Below, piece by piece: positions 1 through 9,585 of a stretch of 64,000 nt of DNA. The position numbers were made by a program, and so were the translations under genes. The notes under the pieces are model-generated. The model saw nothing but the letters and a program-made list of their open reading frames with translations, was not told the origin of the DNA and searched no databases. Source of the stretch: Nothophaeocryptopus gaeumannii. Lineage: Eukaryota > Ascomycota > Dothideomycetes > Mycosphaerellales > Mycosphaerellaceae. Location of the stretch: NCBI GenBank assembly GCA_031771865.1, contig JASISA010000022.1:1612001-1676000 (forward strand). The letters run 5' to 3'. Positions within the stretch are counted from its first letter, which is position 1, and every line of letters starts with the position of its first letter.

Positions 1-655
1 CTTTGTGCTTTGATGCTAGACAGCTGGGCTGGCTGTTGGGCTGCGACTGTAGCCTAGGTTGTCTTTGGTCCTGGACTCTGCTCTATCTTCTTCTGAATCT
101 GTGTAATACTCCGTTGGATAGATTCCAGAGTGGCTTCCTGGTTGGTGCGCTTCGTGGTCCGCGCTGCAGTTGAGTGAATCATATCCAGAATCATCTGGAT
201 TGCCCTCTCTAGTTGGAGGGAGGAGTGTTGACTCTAATGCATCAGTTCAGCTGCCTCATTCTGAATCTCTTTCAGGGCCTCCCAAGGTGAGAGGGGACCC
301 TGCTGGTTCTTGTTTACTGCTGCGTTCTTCTCTCTATACCCTTCTCTTGGGAGGTTGGGTAGGAAGCTAGATTGATACTCCCTGTATCTCTGCCTGTAGT
401 AGTTTCTTCAGTAACCTCTTGAAATGGCTCTAGTCCGTTGTCTGTGCCTGAGGCAGCACAGCCTTGTGCACTGGCCATGCTTGGCAGAGAATTCTCTTCT
501 TCTAATGCTGAGAATCAGTATTTTCGAGCGCTGACTGCGCACCCGCCAACAGCGGCGTGTAGCCGTGCTTTGGATGCGTGTATTGCCTTGATAGGTTCCG
601 TATGTTCTGAGGTTTTGGTAATGCCGCCTCCCCAAATTCGTTCGAGGTGTATTTA
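1..655 (-). mobile_element. possible retroelement ORF1/gag remnant
   Basis: No intact gene is seen. Read on the minus strand, roughly 1-365 gives a broken frame rich in Gln, Glu, Lys and Ile with a coiled-coil look, ending in a Gln/Ile/Lys-rich run, interrupted by stop codons. This resembles the N-terminal coiled-coil part of fungal LINE ORF1 or gag proteins, but no zinc knuckle or other diagnostic motif is present. It abuts the RIP-decayed block starting near 655. The mobile-element call is inference from composition and position only. Confidence 0.25.
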
Positions 656-1396
656 TTCTTCGTATTAGTAGATATAGTAGATAAACTACTCGGTATACGA
701 GGTAGAGGCTAAGTAGGCAAGTACTAGGCTATAAACTTTATAACGCGCTTAGACGCGCTTAAAATAGCCTTCAATTAGGCGAAGGACTATTAGAGGATAC
801 TTTAGGAAGATCCTAAGGTAATTAATACGTAGTTTAATCTTATTAAGGACAGTAAAGCCAAGTATAGTATCCATAACTATAATACCTACAACTTTAATAA
901 GATAGGCTTTTAGATAGGTATTATTAGATCTATAAAAGTAGTTACTAGTTTAGAGAGACGTACTCGGCCTTAGCTTGTTTAGCCTAGTAACCGTGAATAG
1001 GTTATAGTAATCTAGAGTATTTGTGCTACTAGGTATACAATCCTACCTTTTATTATCTATAAGGGCCGTGTTTATATCTCTATATAGTACGAGGAGGTAG
1101 ATATACTATAAAATTGGAAGCTCTCGGTCTCTAAGAATAGATAGATAAACAATGCGCTTAGTCTAGAGTAGTTAAAGTACTTTAACACGTATATAAAAGC
1201 GCGTTAGGTTAGTAGCTATAGGCTACTTATCTTAGATAGCTATAAGAGTTATCTTAGCTAGAATTTTAAGGATTACTATTCGGAATATAAGATCTTAACG
1301 CTCTATATACCGGCCTACTCGTCGCATATCCTACAGCTACTAGATATAGTGTATTTTGCGCCTCTAAAGATAAAATACTCGCAACGCGTCTAGGAC

Positions 1397-1401
1397 TTAG
1401 C
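1397..1401. repeat. target-site duplication of solo LTR (left)
   Basis: The sequence TTAGC is repeated exactly at 1750-1754 on the other side of the LTR. Five base pairs is the usual integrase staple width for Ty1/copia and Ty3/gypsy elements. Confidence 0.85.
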
Positions 1402-1749
1402 TGTTACGGATGGAACCGAGAGGCGATGGCAGCCAACCAGTCTGAGCGCGGATCTGCAGTTCAGCCTCGGGAGGTTCCGCTGCAGCTCGCTCGCAGTACT
1501 CTCGTCGCTCGCAGTGCTTCCACCGGAAGCACGGGAGGCAGAGAAAGCAAGGAGAGCGCACGAATCTCCTGTGTGTATATAGATCACGTTCTCTACTAAG
1601 GTAGATAGGAGCTTCGTGCTCAACTCAATCTCTCAATACTACTCTTCTGAGTAAAGGTTACACTTCTCAAGACTCTGATCACCGAGAGACATTCCGAGGT
1701 TCGACGCTTCTTAGGCCAATCCACGTGATCGAGGAGACGGTCCGTAACA
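1402..1749. mobile_element. solo LTR of an LTR retrotransposon
   Basis: This 348-bp segment of normal base composition sits inside the Fot1 relic. It begins TGTTACGGA and ends TCCGTAACA, a perfect 9-bp terminal inverted repeat with the canonical TG...CA ends of LTRs. It is flanked by the direct repeat TTAGC (1397-1401 and 1750-1754), a 5-bp target-site duplication. No internal retroelement coding is present, so this is a solo LTR left by LTR-LTR recombination. It carries few RIP-type changes compared with its host, which suggests a later insertion. Strand and the Gypsy or Copia class cannot be decided. Confidence 0.88.
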
Positions 1750-1754
1750 TTAGC
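1750..1754. repeat. target-site duplication of solo LTR (right)
   Basis: Second copy of TTAGC directly after the TCCGTAACA end of the LTR. Deleting the LTR plus one copy rejoins the transposase reading frame. Confidence 0.85.
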
Positions 1755-2302
1755 GCGTCGACGCGTCTTCTATGTCGATAAGGAAACATTCCTCCCGGCC
1801 TTTAAAGACGCGTTTTTTAACGTGTTTATAGAGTAGAACTACTAGAAGGCCTTTTAGGCGTTAGGATTAGTCCCTATCGACCCGTAGGTAGTTATTAACC
1901 GCCTTAATATACGCCTACGTACCCCGCTAGGACCGCTACTATAAGAGACATTATAGTAGTCTAAGACACTAAGCAATTCGTACGAGTTTAGGTTACAATC
2001 CAAGCTTGTTAGTAGCGCTATTAATCGATCTCCTATAATAGCCTAAAATGCCTTATCCTAGCTTATAAAAGGTGCGGAACTAATGCTTTATTAAGCTACT
2101 CTTCTATAAGCCCGTACTCGCGACCTTAAAGAGTAATTAGAAGTAGTAACGAAGCGAAAAGCGCGTAAAAGAAAGCACGTCTAGAAGGGTAGTATACTCG
2201 AGTATAGTATAGTAGTAGAATAGGTAGCTACAATTGCGTCTTTACTAGTAAATGCATTAAAGAAGGCTCGTAGTAGTAGAGCCTTAGAAAGTGTACTACT
2301 AG

Positions 2303-2594
2303 GTTAGCGTCGATATAGCAATTGCGGAGGGACTAGATATAATACCTATATATATTAGAATAATAGAGAAGGGTCTTCTAAATCCGATAAGAGTATAATA
2401 TTATAGTTATAGAAGCGAGCTAGTTAATTTTCCTTAGTACGACTAACTCGCATTATAGATTATTTATTTTCATCGCTATTAAATAGAGAACCTATAAATA
2501 TTATACTCTTATCGGATTTAGAAGACTCTTCTCTATTATTCTAATATATACGGGTATTATATCTAGTCCCTCCGTAATTGCTATATCGACGCTA
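2303..2594. repeat. long inverted repeat (transposase 3' ends, tail to tail)
   Basis: Bases 2303-2402 are nearly the perfect reverse complement of 2497-2594, separated by about 94 bp. Both arms encode the degraded zinc-knuckle end of the Fot1-type transposase, on opposite strands. The few mismatches are mostly C-to-T or G-to-A transitions. The arrangement is two element copies meeting tail to tail. Confidence 0.85.
2405..2448. repeat. 44-bp inverted repeat, left arm
   Basis: This 44-bp segment is the exact reverse complement of 3121-3164. The two arms bracket the minus-strand relic and the GC-normal insert. They may be parts of the two element copies rather than true terminal repeats. Confidence 0.8.
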
Positions 2595-2604
2595 ACTATT
2601 ATAG

Positions 2605-2930
2605 GCCGGAGTCGGGAAGTAGGTTGCTAATTACAAACGGTATAGGGAGCTACGGACAGGTTGGATAGACACTGTATTAACTATATAGGTCAATCCTATT
2701 AATAGGACGTAGCGCAAAGAGTCGAAGACCGGATCTTTGCGCGTCGAGAAGAAACTCTTCTCCGGGTCTTGGCAGAGTCACGTGGCTTTGTCACATGATG
2801 CTAGTCGAGCCCCGAGGCTCGGCCGAAGTTCATCCGGATGCTTGGTACACTACTAAGCATCCAAACCACGTGCATCCAGGTGTTCAGGTGTCACCGGGCC
2901 ACGCCCGTGATACTTGTACTATCTATTACG
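2605..2930. other. GC-normal hairpin-rich insert, unassigned
   Basis: This roughly 325-bp island inside the RIP block has near-normal base composition. It contains several short perfect hairpins: GCGCAAAGA with TCTTTGCGC (2712-2742), GGATGCTT with AAGCATCC (about 2837-2862), and a self-complementary GAGCC...GGCTC near 2808-2821. It could be another solo LTR or a MITE, but I found no TG...CA ends and no target duplication. No open frame is convincing. Confidence 0.4.
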
Positions 2931-3120
2931 AGAATTAGCTCGAGAAGTAATTCTATAGTATCGGCTAGTTAGCGTCGAAGGTAGTACTTTATATACTATA
3001 GCTACGCCTCGGAGGCTTCGAAATTAGCGCTAGTAGTAGGTAGAGAGGGTAAGAACAATTCTACCTTCTTAATTAGATAATTCCGTATTATATTATTAAG
3101 ATATTATAGGTTAACTTAGA

Positions 3121-3164
3121 AGTTAGTCGTACTAAGGAAAATTAACTAGCTCGCTTCTATAACT
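3121..3164. repeat. 44-bp inverted repeat, right arm
   Basis: Exact reverse complement of 2405-2448; see that entry. The first part of the arm is followed by a second short copy of the AACTAGCTCGCTT word. Confidence 0.8.
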
Positions 3165-3299
3165 AGCTCGCTTATAGAATACGTTATTCTATACTTTTAA
3201 TAGCTTAGATCTTTCTATTTTAAACTTCTTTACTATCTTAGATATATTTAGCTTATCTAATAGTCTTAGATCTACAAGCGCCTTCTTAATCTAATCCAT

Positions 3300-3914
3300 G
3301 GTTATCGAGTTATTCACTAACAAAGATAGGTGTATAGACTATATGAGTCTGTGCGCCATATAGGGTTGTGCGCCAAGCCGGGAAACCTTCTAAGGATGTT
3401 TCTGTGAGCTACCCGGCAAGTAGGCTTCGATAGTTTGACTGTACGTATGCATCGCTCAAGGGTTCTAACGACATGGTGTTGCTATCTAGCCAAGAGGAAG
3501 AGAGGGTTATGAGTCCAAGAGGTGATCTTTTCGAGACTCAGCCGCATTTGCAGCTCCAGGGCGACGTGGCCAGGCTATGTGGTACGGAGGGAGGCCGCCT
3601 TCTCGTAAACGTACAGCCCTGTCCATGGCAGTGACGGTTCTCGGTGTGTGAGGCGCAAGCCACCTGTTGATCTGCAGGGCCGATGAAGGCAAATGGAGCG
3701 CCCCATATGCAAAGCACCAAATTTGTACAAGCTTGAATGAGCTCGAAAGTCCGCGGTCATTGGACGTAGGACCTGAACATACGCAATGTCGCGCTTGATC
3801 ATGTTACAAGCCGTGGAAAACGTCTCAATGAAATTGCTCTCGTGTAGTCTGCTTTGGCATGATATCAATGATCCTTGCCACATTGCACACATTGTAGTAG
3901 GCTGTTAGTCTCGA
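3300..3914. other. intergenic, possible eroded tail of the STAND gene
   Basis: No gene can be supported. Composition returns to normal near 3450. Short minus-strand open frames at 3507-3892 follow the last recognisable STAND exon but show no clear repeat or domain, so any lost C-terminal part of that gene cannot be recognised. Confidence 0.4.
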
Positions 3915-6718
3915 CTATGGCTCATCGATCATATGGGATGCAATTGCTGCTTTAAGATGCAGGATGTTTGCAAGGACCTCGTCGGATGCCATGCAGTCGG
4001 GCGAGCAACACTCTTGCGCCAAATCAATGAGTCTCTGTGCGTCGTGGTATGAACCTCGTCCGAAAAGAAACCTATCCGAGACGTGAGTGACAAGCGTATG
4101 ATGTGATGAGCAAGGGAGCATCTCTTATCATGAAGCGTAATGTAAAAGCCTAGGAAACGTCAAGTCGGCTTCCAGCGGAGCGTAATCAGCATTACGGAAA
4201 TGGCCAGCAATAGCAATTATGTGTTTGATGTACTCTCGGACCTGAGGCTCTAGTGAAGGCGAACTGGGTTCGTGCTTCGCCGATACTGACACCATGGCGT
4301 TCAACAATCTGACAGCATCGTTGAAAGCCTGCTGTCGTTGCCGCGAGGACATTCTGCGATGGCAGTCTTCCTGAACGATCCGATGAAGCCATAGATGTTT
4401 GTCATCGAGCTTTGAGATCAATGAGCTCCGCAAAAGGGCAGTCTTCGATATTGTGAACTTTCGTGGAGAGTCCAGATGGTGTAATTCCGCCTCCGGTGCT
4501 CCATCAAGAATCATGTGCTCGTCGATGTCATTAGGATCGAGGAAAGCCAGAAGACGAAGAAGACTCGCTGTGTCTTCTTGGAACTCATCGTACTCCGGGT
4601 TCCAGACGGTTGCGAGCGAATAGATATACGTGCTATCACGTCTCCGCGTGACAGTGCTCGATTGTGTAATCAGCTCGTTGTTACTCCACGCACGCCGTAA
4701 GAAGTCAACGGGAGTCTCTTCCTCATGTGTCATCAGTCTTGCAGCAGAAAGCAGGCCTAATGGGAGGCATTCGACATGTAGTGCAACCTCTCGCCGATCA
4801 TTTTCTGTCCCATGCAGTCGTGTTGGCAATAGCTTTTGTAGCATTTCTGCCGCACTTTCGCAATCCAGAGCGTTAAGTGTTCGGTCGTCGGCTGCGAAAG
4901 TCGGGCTCACGCTTTTGTTGCGGCTTGTCACCAGAACCGACCCGGCGCAACCGGAAGGCCAGAAGTCAGCGAGAAGCTGCATCGCACCTGGACCGTCGGC
5001 GTTGTCGAACACGATAAGCCAAGGCTCTTTGGTTTTGTCATACCATCTTTTCAGTAGATCGCGTGCCCTTCTGTGGTCCCTTTCTCCGTTGTCGACCAAC
5101 CCAAGCTCTTTGGCGTACTCAGCAAAGTCGCGGGCTAACTCGTCTTTCGTACTTACACGAGCCCAGAGGACGGACCTGAATTTCGCAAGGTTCTGACAGA
5201 CAAACTCCAACGCGGTCTGCGTCTTTCCGATGCCACCTGCACCGAGCAGCGCAAACGTTTCTTGATCTGTTTGATAAGGCGCTGGAAGTAGGTAGTCACG
5301 CATCTCTGTAAGTACATCTGCTCGACCAACAAATTGCGGGTTGGGTTTAGAAGGCTGGATGAAATGGCAAGGCAAGCTGACTGCCTTCAGATGCTCGTCC
5401 GAGAGTTTGAACAGGGACGAGAACGTCAGAGAGTTTGGTGCTGAGCTTGCAACACTCGAATGAAGAACAACGAAAGGATCGGAACTCGGCTGCCAATTGT
5501 CCACGGAAAGTCTGGTTGGTATCGATATCGCAGTCGTTGGGCCTAAAGCTATGTTACTCAATTGGCTTCCCGGGCGACTCGCATATTCGTACCGTGGGCA
5601 TCAAGAGATATACCCGTGTGGCGCATCTCGTACATACGACTGAGCTCCTGTAGAAGTGATTCATAGTACTTAGTAGTACGACGAGGGAAGTCTGAGAGTC
5701 CACGATAATCGCTTTCTACAGATATGGTCGTCTCTGAACTGAACCCGATACTCGCGAGCTCCTGTGAGGTAAGCTATTCAACGTCAGCATGCAAGCGTAT
5801 TGCTATCAGACTATATTTACCATAGCAGACTCGTTGATCTGAAACCACTTGCCGATCTCATATTGAGTGCGTTTTGTTTCCCGAATGGTAGTGACGACGG
5901 CTTTCGTATCTAGGCGCCGGAACCGACGCGAGACGTCTGCAACAACCTCAAAGCCGGTGTTGATCTCCAGCTTCTCTATGGTCAATTTGTTCCTCAGATC
6001 AAGCCCGAGATCTATGGCAGTACATCTGAGGATGCTATTCTCGAAGTCGGTGTGGCTCTCATTGTGAATCAAGCCGATGAAACAGATGCCGACGGTACTT
6101 CCAAGTACTGACCGCAGCTCGGGCGAAGAGTCAGATTTGAGTAGGCACTGGAGTACTGGTGAGTATTTGCCTCAACGTGCTTGAGTGGTTCCTTACTTCT
6201 TTTACGACTAGGCCGCCGAGAAGGCGAGAAATGAATATGATCGGGCGGCGCTTGATTGAATCTGGCCTCACCTCCAACAATCGCCAGAGTAGAGTATCTC
6301 CTAGGCTGATACAGTCTGACCAACGAAATCTTGTACCATCTGGCGAGATCTTGGTCTCTTTGTTGGGCCAGGCATCGTAGCTGAAGGACAGTAGTCGAGC
6401 TGTTGGAAAGCGGCCACCAAGAACACTTCTGAGCCAAGGAACATCTTCTCGTTCCTGAGGGGAGACTCCAAGCCGCGGGAAGTCGTGCACGGAGACTATG
6501 CTTAATTGCGTTGCTGTCAGACATTTTCCAAAAATTATGCGCAGTATGAATACGTACTCCACAAGTTCAGTTTCAGATATTCCGGCAGGAGGACTCGAAA
6601 GCACTCTGAGAGCCGTGGACCATGGACCATGACAGCGACAGCTGTACGGGGTCAAGTAGTTTGAAGCACCTTGATGTCTGCCAAAGCACTGGACTGAAGA
6701 TGATGCAGTGGCGTTCAA
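3915..6718 (-). pseudogene. NLR-like STAND protein (hydrolase-like, NB-ARC, TPR-like), last splice donor lost
   Basis: Five exons fit one frame: about 6718-6197, 6117-5821, 5761-5614, 5548-4129 and 4071-3915. Exons 1-2 encode an alpha/beta-hydrolase-like N-terminal domain of the kind found in fungal NLR-like proteins; the usual HGxxG reads HDFPRLG and the nucleophile elbow HSLGG reads SRLLGG, so the Ser is gone. Exon 4 holds NB-ARC: P-loop GAGGIGKTQ, Walker B LIVFDNADG, sensor-like SVLVTSRNKS and ECLPLGL. Exon 5 resembles the start of a TPR region. The expected donor after 4129 reads ATAAGAG instead of GTAAGAG, which gives an immediate TGA. The product would then end after NB-ARC, at HYAS. 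Such proteins act in non-self recognition and programmed cell death; it may be a recent pseudogene or a truncated allele. The start codon is uncertain. Confidence 0.75.
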
Positions 6719-8367
6719 TTGCTTCGTAATCGCGGAGATCTTGTGCTCTTAGAATTAGATTGCGGCCGAAATCTTGAAGGCAACTTCGTGTGTGCCTTCT
6801 GGTGACAGTGCAGCAAGGCAGCCACTATGCGTTGGTGAGTAGGAAATGGCCAACGAAATAGCGGCCGGGGCGCAAGATGGCATACCAGAAGGGCTGGCGC
6901 TAATTGTCTATTGGGTGACTGCCTCAGCCTTCATGCAGCCACATCGAGGCCGCACCAGAGAGTATGTCCGTAAATGCTGCCATTTTGGGAACACGACCTT
7001 CTTCTTGCAATGCTAGCTGCGCAATTCCAGCTTGCAAAGCTGGTCTCTGTTTCACGACGAAATGCAGGTTCTTGCGGCCCGGTTATTCATATTGCGACAA
7101 CGTTGGCTTCTCACTTAGACATCGTCATCATCAGGTCTCCAATGTTCTTTTGCCAGCGGTCGCGAGTGTCTTGGGTTCGTAGCAGCTAGCTCGCCCTGTG
7201 TTTCATCCAACCTCATTGAGATGTGGTGATCAGCGCATCCGCATGGGATGTCAAACTGGTATTAGGGTACAGGATCGTTGAACGATTATGACAATAGCTG
7301 GCCAGTCCATCGATATCGATCGAGATTCCATCATGTGGTACAGTGTAGCGCTCGGCTAGCTTTCATTGAGAAGGTACAACCATGATTATGTCGTTGTCTG
7401 TGGGGATACCAAGAGCTATATCGTTGATATGGGCGTCGACGAAGCGAAGTGGTGTACGAGGAGCTTCGTCGGCTACCTGAGAACTATCCAACTGAGGAGG
7501 CGCACTACTACCCTCGGTTGATAAGTGCCGTGCAGAAGAGTGCATGCACACTCCATCTACGGCATTAAAGCCGCGGCAGCACTGCAATAAGCCGCCCTCT
7601 TATACATTTGAACCGCATGCAAGCGAGCGCATGGTGCAGACTGGCAGTGCAGCCGCCGCACAGCAGCATGTCCAGCCAGTCTTGAACCCCGTGCCATCCC
7701 CGAAACCTTCTCACCACGTGCGGTCCAATGCCCAAAAGGGCAAACGCGATAGAGTTTGGCATCGACAGGGACCCCAATGCCGATCATCCAAGCAATCTCT
7801 CGCACCTTCATCTTCACCTTCACCTTCACTTCCACACCGCGTTGTTGACAACATCCTCCATTCTCCAACTTACATTTCTGATGAAGAGATATACCGTGGA
7901 GTACGCATTCGAGCCATCGTGCATTGGACTAACAATGCTTTGTTGCTCCTCTTTTGACTGTCCAACACCACATTCGCTAGTGCAGTATCTCGTGGCATTC
8001 ACTGCAAGCGAAGCTGCATTTCGACTTGCATGCAGCTACCGCCATGGCGTTCGCGAGTTCGCCATAGCCTCATGCGGGAAAGTAGTTCTCCGAAGCCCTG
8101 GTCTTCGTACCTCTGAAAGGTCCTGGATCGATGAAGGCCTTCTCTTCCCAGGCTGACGGCTTGGACCTGGACGGCGTGCGCGAAGTCGACTCAGCTCGCA
8201 ACTCACCGGACCTGCAGCTGGAGAGCAGCCCCGGCTGCGATCAGCTGCGGTTAACAAGAGCTCCAGGTAGAGTGCGGTGTTGCCGCTGATCCTGGGACTC
8301 TCCTTCTTGTCACACCCAGGACATACTTGAGTTCGAAATCTGCGTATTCTCGTAACGTGTCGGTTCT
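6719..8367. other. intergenic, no gene seen
   Basis: About 1.6 kb of ordinary composition with only short overlapping open frames and no recognisable domain. A pyrimidine-rich cttcacc microsatellite lies at about 7807-7832. Confidence 0.5.
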
Positions 8368-9585
8368 TCACGACACCGTTTTCTGCTGTCCGCCGGACAA
8401 TACCTGGTAAAATTGCTTGCATGGCTCATCCAGAAGGCTGCCAGGGTATATAAAATCCAAAAGCACATTGCGAACTTTCTCCCAATAAAACAGCTGCAGA
8501 TCTTGGAGCAGACCCCAAAGCAACCGATGAAAGATGTCCACGGACGGATCACAAGTCACACTGATGATGAACACAGCCCAAAGCGCAGCTTCGGCGGATT
8601 TTGGTTCCTTCAGCGCATTCTGGTCCAGGACGAGAGCCTCGGCCCAAGCTGCCTTCAGACCAAGATTGTAGTTGGAATTATGGGCAAAAGTCGCGCCATC
8701 CGCTCTCTGACCCTGGAAGATTGTCAAGCAAACGCAGGCAAGCCGCAGATGTTTCTGGATCGGATGCTCTGGCATGTCCTGCCCGCTTGCAAGATTTCTG
8801 GTTGCAGCGGTCATGACAACATCAAACAAAAGTTCATTCAACCTGTTCTCCACGCCCAAGCTGGCATAATCGAAGCAAGCTGTACGGCTGAGGAGTACCA
8901 GAAACCCATCCGATATTTGGATCCTCGTCTGAAGTGTAGCAAATCCTCGAGGAAGAGCGATTGGCAATTTTCGGCTGAAGAGCCCGCCAGTCACCTGAAT
9001 CGCTTCCATCGCCAGCCCGCTATCTGCGATGTATCCTCCGGCAGTCGACAAAACATCACTTGCGTTCCCGAGTTGCGGCCGACCAGTCGAAGCCAAAGCT
9101 GCCGCTCCTGCCGCGAACGATGCTGCAGAAAGATGCAGAATGTTCGTAATCCAATTCACTAGCGGCTTAAGCCTGACCTCATTGTCGGTGCCAGCAGAGT
9201 TTTGTAGGTCCTGGTTGTTGGAGTATGAGCCTTGGATCGATGGCTGTGGTGCCTGTGGCTGCCGCAAGTCCTGGGGTTGACCCTGGCCATGACTAGCCAG
9301 GTACGAAGCATTGGGTTGGGTCAGGGCCTGGAGATTTGGAGGTTGACTGCTCTCTGATGGCGAAAGAGGGCCTTCTCTGGCATGTCTATCTTCGCGGTTG
9401 CGTGCTCGCGTCTCTCTGCTTTGCGCAGCACTTGCACGAGCAGCTTGGGCTCGTACGATTCGGCGTGAGGCCTCGCTGTGCCTGCCACGCTCAGAGACAA
9501 TCACCAATGGCGGATTTCGTGCAGTTCCGCTAGATCGCGGCTGGCCGCCGCTTTCATTGGGTGTGTTCTCCCGGTTCGAGGACAT
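8368..9585 (-). CDS. fungal transcription-factor-like protein without a Zn2Cys6 motif
   Basis: A single open frame of 405 residues. The N-terminal 75 residues are basic and Arg-rich (a run around SRRIVRAQAARAS, then RETRARNREDRH), as in a family of fungal proteins that pair a short basic stretch with a fungal transcription-factor-like helical domain. Residues 75-135 are Gln/Pro/Ser-rich and look disordered. The rest is helical and hydrophobic and ends with VLLDFIYPGSLLDEPCKQFY, similar to the end of those helical domains (family LWPxxxxLLEPCRxFY). No zinc cluster, bZIP zipper or HLH is visible, so DNA binding is inferred only. No intron is needed. The role is unknown. Confidence 0.6.
   Translation of the reverse strand: MSSNRENTPNESGGQPRSSGTARNPPLVIVSERGRHSEASRRIVRAQAARASAAQSRETRARNREDRHAREGPLSPSESSQPPNLQALTQPNASYLASHGQGQPQDLRQPQAPQPSIQGSYSNNQDLQNSAGTDNEVRLKPLVNWITNILHLSAASFAAGAAALASTGRPQLGNASDVLSTAGGYIADSGLAMEAIQVTGGLFSRKLPIALPRGFATLQTRIQISDGFLVLLSRTACFDYASLGVENRLNELLFDVVMTAATRNLASGQDMPEHPIQKHLRLACVCLTIFQGQRADGATFAHNSNYNLGLKAAWAEALVLDQNALKEPKSAEAALWAVFIISVTCDPSVDIFHRLLWGLLQDLQLFYWEKVRNVLLDFIYPGSLLDEPCKQFYQVLSGGQQKTVS

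Larger units (their letters stand above)
812..2402 (+). pseudogene. Fot1/pogo-type DDE transposase relic, plus-strand copy
   Basis: With stops ignored, the plus strand translates into the core of a Fot1/pogo (Tc1-mariner superfamily) transposase. In order it shows the first catalytic Asp context NFNKIGF (family NFDETGF) near 890, a PSNRE box near 985, LLILDSYKSYLS (family LLILDGHGSHLT) near 1225, and SSHILQLLDIVYFAPLK (family SSHLLQPLDVGCFxPLK) near 1320. After a solo LTR it continues with DKETFLPAFKDAF near 1770, a basic RKARKRKHV stretch and a degraded C-terminal CCHC-like knuckle near 2320. Removing the LTR and one target duplicate restores frame continuity. The copy is dead: it has many stops and no recognisable 5' end. 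Confidence 0.85.
2497..3298 (-). pseudogene. Fot1/pogo-type transposase relic, minus-strand copy (deleted and interrupted)
   Basis: On the minus strand, an ATG near 3298 opens a sequence whose translation matches the N-terminal end of Fot1-type transposases (start MD, a KKALVDLRL run, then KLNISKIVKKFKIERSKL, a helix-turn-helix-like start), with TAG stops. The C-terminal end of the same kind of protein lies at 2497-2594 on this strand. The middle of the protein is missing and a block of different composition (about 2605-2930) lies between. This is a second, internally deleted and RIP-decayed copy. Confidence 0.7.
655..3300. repeat. TA-rich RIP-decayed transposon block
   Basis: A sharp change in composition begins near 655 and ends near 3300. 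The DNA is dominated by ta/tag/cta words, and conceptual translations of the transposase carry many TAG and TAA stops where the family has Trp, Gln or Arg codons. The two arms of an inverted repeat inside the block differ by transitions. These are the usual marks of repeat-induced point mutation in ascomycetes. Two stretches of normal composition interrupt it: 1402-1749 (a solo LTR) and about 2605-2930 (unassigned). Confidence 0.85.

Noticed and set aside
2605..2930. Second solo LTR
   Set aside because: No TG...CA ends, no terminal inverted repeat and no target-site duplication were found; kept only as an unassigned insert.
3575..3892. Minus-strand frame after the last STAND exon as further TPR repeats
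   Set aside because: No TPR-like spacing of small and aromatic residues could be found, and no splice pair connects it convincingly.
7807..7832. Short cttcacc array as a CRISPR-like or minisatellite element
   Set aside because: Only a few imperfect 6-bp units without spacers; a simple microsatellite in a fungal genome.
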